A DNA stretch of 18,161 nt from JAGPUQ01 sp050179115. Lineage in GTDB: Bacteria; Pseudomonadota; Gammaproteobacteria; Pseudomonadales; Porticoccaceae. The position numbers and the translations under genes were made by a program. The stretch is taken from assembly GCA_050179115.1 (NCBI GenBank), contig JBFXFL010000048.1, positions 1-18,161 of the forward strand. The letters run 5' to 3'. A model generated the notes under the pieces. It was given only the letters and a program-made list of their open reading frames with translations, was not told the origin of the DNA and searched no databases. Positions 15,043-18,161 of the stretch are shown here, piece after piece; the stretch's first letter is position 1, and each line of letters opens with the position of its first letter.

Positions 15043-15498
15043 ATGAGCGGCAGAAACCGGATGTGGACGCTGGGCGCGGTCCTGGCGCTTGGTGTCGCCG
15101 CGACTGGGCACGCCCAGATGCGCGACGGCGCGCGGGTCTTCGACCGCCTGGACGGCAACTCGGACGGCGTCATCGATGCCGCCGAGCTGCAGGCGCAGCG
15201 CGAGCAGGCATTCTCCCGACTCGACGGCGACGGCGACGGTGTCATCACCGCGGCGGAGCGCGAGCAGGCGCGTGCCCGCGGGCAGCGCATGCGCGAGCGC
15301 ATACAGGGTCGTACCAACGAGATCGCCGCCCAGGCCGACGCCAATCAGGATGGCGACATCAGCCACGACGAGTTCATGGCGGCACCGCGGCCGCTGATGA
15401 GTCGCGCCGATGCCGATGGTGACGGCCGGATCACCCGCGAGGAGTTCAGCGCGGTGGTCGGGTCGATTCGATCGATTCGCGAACAGCGGCGCCAGTAG
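15043..15498 (+). CDS. Secreted EF-hand protein with four calcium-binding loops
   Basis: This 151-residue protein has an N-terminal signal peptide (about 1-25, WTLGAVLALGVAATGHAQ) and four canonical 12-residue EF-hand loops: DGNSDGVIDAAE (37-48), DGDGDGVITAAE (61-72), DANQDGDISHDE (99-110) and DADGDGRITREE (123-134). All have acidic residues at loop positions 1, 3/5 and 12 and Gly at 6, so they should bind Ca2+ (or another divalent ion) in the periplasm. GGAG at 15032-15035 is 7 nt before the ATG; a TTG two codons upstream is less likely. It is the first gene of the sigma-factor operon, 39 bp before the next start. Its role as sensor, buffer or sigma target is unknown. Confidence 0.9.
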   Translation: MSGRNRMWTLGAVLALGVAATGHAQMRDGARVFDRLDGNSDGVIDAAELQAQREQAFSRLDGDGDGVITAAEREQARARGQRMRERIQGRTNEIAAQADANQDGDISHDEFMAAPRPLMSRADADGDGRITREEFSAVVGSIRSIREQRRQ

Positions 15499-15537
15499 GT
15501 GGTGCCGCGTCCTTTTCCCGTCAAGCGGAGTGATCCC

Positions 15538-16113
15538 ATGAAAAACCCCTACAAGACCCCCACGATTGCGGCCACCCTGATGCTGATACTGATGCTCGGC
15601 AGCGCTGCCGGTACCGCGCAGGCCGGCGACCGGCACGTCGCGCGGACGCGCCAGGGCCCGAACGGCGGCAGCGTCACGGTCCAGCGCGACCGCGGCAACG
15701 GCGTGCAACAGCGCAGCGTCGAGCGCCATGGCCCGGCCGGACGTTCACTCGAAGCCCAGCGCAGCCGCAGCTATGATCCCGAGACCGGCACCTATCAGGG
15801 CGGCGCCAGCCGTACGGTGACCGGCGTCAACGGGCAGACCGTGAGTCGCAGCCGCGAGGTGACCCGCGAGGATGGGCAGGCAACAGTGACGCGTCAGACC
15901 ACCGGGCCGGACGGCCAGACCTCGACCTACCAGCGCAGCCGCGGCGACGGCCAAGCGGAGGTGGTGCGGACCGGGCCCAACGGACAGACGTTCAGCCGCA
16001 GCCGATCGATCGAAAGCAGTGATCAGGGCGTGACCGTGCAGACGCAGTCGACCGGCCCGCAGGGCGGTTCACGCGATCGCAGTGTCATCTACAGTCCTGC
16101 CGGCGGAGAGTGA
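15538..16113 (+). CDS. Secreted repeat protein of unknown function in the ECF operon
   Basis: I do not recognise this 191-residue family. It has a signal peptide (1-29, MLILMLGSAAGTAQA, cut near AQA-GD) and then a low-complexity mature part rich in Gly, Arg, Ser, Thr and Gln with no Cys. It holds six degenerate turns of the form xGPxGxS/T: QGPNGGS (39), HGPAGRS (64), TGVNGQT (95), TGPDGQT (122), TGPNGQT (145) and TGPQGGS (172). They are 23-31 residues apart, with a second Gly-turn between each pair. Alternating polar/Thr-Val stretches suggest repeated beta-hairpins. GGAG lies 7 nt before the ATG. It ends 9 bp before the sigma gene. It is perhaps an envelope-associated product controlled by the sigma factor. 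Confidence 0.8.
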   Translation: MKNPYKTPTIAATLMLILMLGSAAGTAQAGDRHVARTRQGPNGGSVTVQRDRGNGVQQRSVERHGPAGRSLEAQRSRSYDPETGTYQGGASRTVTGVNGQTVSRSREVTREDGQATVTRQTTGPDGQTSTYQRSRGDGQAEVVRTGPNGQTFSRSRSIESSDQGVTVQTQSTGPQGGSRDRSVIYSPAGGE

Positions 16114-16122
16114 GCCGGCGCC

Positions 16123-16686
16123 GTGCAGGATGCCGACACCGATGAGGTGTTGCTGCGCCGAATCGCCGGGGGTGATGCCCCGGCGTTTCGGCAACTGACT
16201 GCCCGCCATGCGCCGCGGGTGCTGGCGGTGGCGCGGCGCACGCTCGGTGACGGCGCCGAGGCCGAGGACATCGTCCAGGAGGTGTTCGTGCGTCTCTGGC
16301 AGCACGCCGGGCGATGGCAGCCGGGGCGTGCGCAGCTGGCCACCTGGCTGCACCGGGTGACGGTCAACCTGTGCCTGAATCATCTGCAGCGGGTCCGCAA
16401 CCGCACCGAGCCGCTGGATGCCGAAGCGCTCGAAGCGACGGCGGCACCGGACTCGGTCGAGGGCGATGTCTCCGCTGCCGAGCGTCGGCGCCTGGTGCAT
16501 GCCGCGGTCGCTCAGCTGCCGGCACGGCAGCGCGCGGCGGTGGCGCTGTTCTACACCGCCGGAGCGAGCACGGCCGAAGCCGCTGCGGCGTTGGAGCTGT
16601 CGGTCAAGGCGACCGAGTCGCTGCTGGTCAGGGCCCGGCGCAAGCTGCGCGAGCGCCTGGCCGCGCTGTTGGAGGTGGAACCATGA
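16123..16686 (+). CDS. ECF-type RNA polymerase sigma factor
   Basis: This is a 187-residue group IV (ECF) sigma factor. Region 2 runs from DEVLLRRIAGGDAPAF to AEDIVQEVFVRLWQHAGRW, including the -10-recognition helix near ATWLHRVTVNLCLNHLQRVRNR. After a short linker, region 4 runs LPARQRAAVALFYTAGASTAEAAAALELSVKATESLLVRARRKLRERL, the -35-binding helix-turn-helix. The start is GTG at 16123, since no in-frame ATG is nearby; the nearest GGAG is 12-14 nt upstream, so initiation may depend on coupling to the previous gene. Its stop overlaps the next gene's start (ATGA), the usual arrangement with an anti-sigma partner. It likely drives its own operon. Confidence 0.93.
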   Translation: MQDADTDEVLLRRIAGGDAPAFRQLTARHAPRVLAVARRTLGDGAEAEDIVQEVFVRLWQHAGRWQPGRAQLATWLHRVTVNLCLNHLQRVRNRTEPLDAEALEATAAPDSVEGDVSAAERRRLVHAAVAQLPARQRAAVALFYTAGASTAEAAAALELSVKATESLLVRARRKLRERLAALLEVEP

Positions 16687-17129
16687 ATCGCGAACGATTC
16701 GAGCAGGATCTGTTGCGCTATGGCGCCGAGCCGGACAACTGGCCCCGGCTTCGCCGTGCCGGGTTGCGGCGCCTGCTGCGGCGGTCGCCCGAGGCGCGTG
16801 CGCGACTGGAACGGATGCGGGCGCTGGAGCGGGTGCTCGAAGCCGAACCGGCGCCGCTGCCGGCCGGGCTGCAGCAACGCCTGGACGCAATCCCCCGGCA
16901 GTTCCCGCAGCAGGTGTTCGCCGACCGGGACGCGACCGCGCCGGACCGCCGTCTGCTGCGTATCGGTCTGGGCTGGGCGCTGGCCTGCGGGGTGGCGGGC
17001 GTCGTCATCGGCGCCAGCGGCTGGTTTCCGGCAGCGGTCGAATACGACGCCGCGGTCGCGTTCGCCGCCGACCTCGCGGTCGGCTCGCCGGATGCCTGGC
17101 ACGCGTCCGATCTGGGAGATGGACCATGA
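16683..17129 (+). CDS. Probable single-TM anti-sigma factor
   Basis: This is a 148-residue protein with a cytoplasmic N-terminal part of about 90 residues, one TM segment (LGWALACGVAGVVIGASGWF, about 95-115) and a short periplasmic tail. The start FEQDLLRYGAEPDNWPRL...RSPEARARLERMRALERVLEAEP resembles the D.YGADPxxWP...SPEA..LLxxAxxLxxxL pattern of proteins encoded next to ECF sigma factors in proteobacteria. It has no HxxxCxxC zinc motif. Its start overlaps the sigma stop and its stop overlaps the sensor-like gene's start, so all three should be made together. The anti-sigma role is inferred from position and topology, as in CnrY of the CnrYXH system; no sequence proof. Confidence 0.75.
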   Translation: MNRERFEQDLLRYGAEPDNWPRLRRAGLRRLLRRSPEARARLERMRALERVLEAEPAPLPAGLQQRLDAIPRQFPQQVFADRDATAPDRRLLRIGLGWALACGVAGVVIGASGWFPAAVEYDAAVAFAADLAVGSPDAWHASDLGDGP

Positions 17130-17557
17130 GCCGGCGCGCCCTGTTGATCGCGCTGCTGGTGTCGGTTGCGGTCAATTGCCTGGCGGCCGGTGTGCTGATC
17201 GGTCAGCACTACTGGGGGCGCCCCAACGCCTTCGGACCTACGGCGTTCGAGCGCCTGGCGGCGATCGTGCCGGAGCCGGCGAGGGATGAGGTCCGGAATC
17301 AGATTCGCGAGCATCGCTTCGAGTTGTTCCGTGCCCTGCGCGAGCTGCGCCAGGCGCGGCTGCAGGTGCGGGCCGCCGCCGCGGCCGAGCCGCTGTCGGA
17401 GGCCGAACTCGAAGCGGCGATGGTTCGGCTGCGTCAGGCCACCGACCGCATCCAGCGCATCCTGCATGAGGCGATCGTCGACGGCGTGCGCCACAGTCGC
17501 GCGGCAGGGGTTTCGGATGATCGGCCGGAGCCGGCCGCGTCCGAGCCGGCATCGTGA
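17126..17557 (+). CDS. Periplasmic heavy-metal-sensor-like protein (CnrX/ZraP-type, PF13801-like)
   Basis: This 143-residue protein has an uncleaved N-terminal anchor (ALLIALLVSVAVNCLAAGVLIG, about 4-25) and a long helical-hairpin periplasmic domain: AFERLAAIVPEPARDEVRNQI, HRFELFRALRELRQARLQVRA, LSEAELEAAMVRLRQATDRIQ, ILHEAIVDGV. This is the layout of the Metal_resist/CnrX family. In the Cnr system, CnrX binds Ni/Co and releases the sigma factor from the anti-sigma CnrY. Candidate metal ligands here are few (His in QHYW, REHRF, LHEA and RHSR, no Met-rich tail), so the ligand is open. The ATG overlaps the previous stop (ATGA). A Pro/Ser/Glu-rich tail ends the protein. Confidence 0.82.
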   Translation: MSRRALLIALLVSVAVNCLAAGVLIGQHYWGRPNAFGPTAFERLAAIVPEPARDEVRNQIREHRFELFRALRELRQARLQVRAAAAAEPLSEAELEAAMVRLRQATDRIQRILHEAIVDGVRHSRAAGVSDDRPEPAASEPAS

Positions 17558-17691
17558 CTTCCGTTCGCGGGTGTGCGACCGCTGCGCACCGCATGCTGCC
17601 CGGGCTTGCGCCTCAACCGGTATCAGTCGGGCTGGCCGCCAGGCCACAGGTCTGACTGGCTGCCAAGTCTCTGATCGGAATAGTGCAGTGG

Positions 17692-17709
17692 CCTCAACAC
17701 CGTTTGAGG
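17692..17709. repeat. Small inverted repeat downstream of the sensor gene
   Basis: CCTCAA-CACCGT-TTGAGG is a perfect 6-bp inverted repeat 134 bp after the operon's last stop. There is no T-run. It may be a weak hairpin or nothing. Confidence 0.25.
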
Positions 17710-18035
17710 TCCGGATCGGGACCAACTGGCCTGGTGGTCGACGAGACCATTCCGGTGCACACGGACAGCCGGCGCCCTTGCCGCGCCGGAATCATCGCCC
17801 AGGGCGGGACCGTCTTCGTCTGCAACTGCGTCCAGATCGTCGGGGTTTCCAGGCGCAGATCGCCGGGGGGATGATCCCGGCGGATCACGCAGACTTTGCG
17901 AAGAAGCTCCCGGGCGGCGAGATGCTGTCCTTCACGTATATGAGCAAAGCCTTGGCTGCGCCCCGGGCAGGAAGCCGGGGCGTTTTGTGGCATCCGAGCG
18001 GCCCGTAGTGCGGTACCGGGGCGACGACCTGACAT
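17694..18035 (-). CDS. Doubtful 113-codon ORF directly after exbD
   Basis: The ATG at 18033-18035 follows the exbD-like stop with no gap (TGA-ATG), and the frame stays open for 113 codons, giving for instance VCVIRRDHPPGDLRLETPTIW and TQLQTKTVPPWAMIPARQG. I recognise no domain. Codon third positions are GC-rich over part of it, but no ribosome binding site is seen. It overlaps a terminator-like hairpin on the other strand. It may be a decayed gene or chance. Confidence 0.2.
   Translation of the reverse strand: MSGRRPGTALRAARMPQNAPASCPGRSQGFAHIREGQHLAARELLRKVCVIRRDHPPGDLRLETPTIWTQLQTKTVPPWAMIPARQGRRLSVCTGMVSSTTRPVGPDPDLKRC
17959..17986 (+). terminator. Rho-independent terminator candidate
   Basis: CGCCCCGG (17959-17966) and CCGGGGCG (17975-17982) form a perfect 8-bp GC stem around an 8-base loop, followed by TTTT (17983-17986). 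Orientation fits plus-strand transcription. It is about 400 bp past the last plus-strand gene, so it either ends a long 3' UTR of the sigma operon or terminates an unrecognised transcript between 17558 and 17958. Confidence 0.6.
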
Positions 18036-18161
18036 TCAGGGACCAGGTGGGGGATGCTGCCGAGTCGCGCCTGTTCCCGGGTCGGTGACGAAACCGATGC
18101 GCTCGACCCCGGCGCGGGCCGCCGCCGCCAGCACCTGGGCCACGGCATCGTAGGCCACCGC
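18036..18161 (-). CDS. exbD: ExbD/TolR-family biopolymer transport protein, C-terminal part (cut by window edge)
   Basis: The minus strand ends in a 41-residue frame, VAYDAVAQVLAAAARAGVERI then GFVTDPGTGATRQHPPPGP and a TGA at 18036-18038. The VxYxxVxxVxxAxxxAGVxxIGxVTxP pattern is the usual end of the periplasmic domain of ExbD/TolR, the proton-channel partner of ExbB that energises TonB. The N-terminal TM with its essential Asp lies outside the window. It points toward the sigma operon (convergent). Because an OprC-like receptor is in the same window, ExbD for TonB is more likely than TolR, but that is inference. Confidence 0.8.
   Translation of the reverse strand, partial: AVAYDAVAQVLAAAARAGVERIGFVTDPGTGATRQHPPPGP

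Noticed and set aside
14602..15729. 375-codon minus-strand ORF
   Set aside because: Covers the GMC scar and the complement of the EF-hand gene; no recognisable domain and no ribosome binding site.

Overview
This window is high-GC DNA from a proteobacterium, most likely a gammaproteobacterium. That placement rests on gene types and GC content only, not on a database search. Two runs of exactly 100 N (2722-2821 and 13876-13975) mark it as a scaffolded draft assembly, and each run sits inside a gene. I see no tRNA, rRNA or CRISPR array.

Left part (1-3820). The minus strand carries the 5' end of glcE and all of glcD, two subunits of glycolate oxidase. A 324-bp divergent spacer holds an 11.5-copy heptanucleotide tandem array. 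To its right, on the plus strand, is a Baeyer-Villiger-type flavin monooxygenase cut by the first N gap. Behind it lie two decayed genes on the minus strand: a tail of a repeat-domain protein resembling DUF5648, with an in-frame stop, and a frameshifted C-terminal remnant of an IS256-family transposase.

Central part (3818-14121, all minus strand). This is a metal-homeostasis block. In transcription order it holds a response regulator (12 codons visible before the second gap), its sensor kinase (start lost in the gap), a 41-bp near-perfect palindrome, then a tightly coupled heavy-metal RND efflux operon: membrane-fusion protein, RND pump, a small DUF3240-like protein and an outer-membrane channel with a His-rich tail. 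After a doubtful 171-codon ORF comes a TonB-dependent receptor. It carries a CxxxM motif and a downstream HxM motif like those that bind copper in OprC, so it may import copper next to an export system.

Scar region (14122-15042). This holds the C-terminal remnant of an IS481/IS3-type transposase, fused in frame to a stray copy of the last ~40 codons of a second OprC-like receptor. That copy is about 88% identical to, and inverted relative to, the intact receptor's end. A decayed GMC-oxidoreductase C-terminus follows. The scar and the intact receptor tail bracket the efflux locus as inverted repeats about 10.5 kb apart.

Right part (15043-18161). A compact plus-strand operon encodes a secreted four-EF-hand protein, a secreted beta-repeat-like protein of unknown function, an ECF sigma factor, a one-TM probable anti-sigma factor and a periplasmic metal-sensor-like protein. 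The last three are joined by ATGA overlaps. This is the best candidate for an under-described envelope signalling system. After a poorly explained 480-bp stretch with a terminator-like hairpin, the window ends in the 3' end of an exbD-like gene on the minus strand, which may power the TonB receptor.
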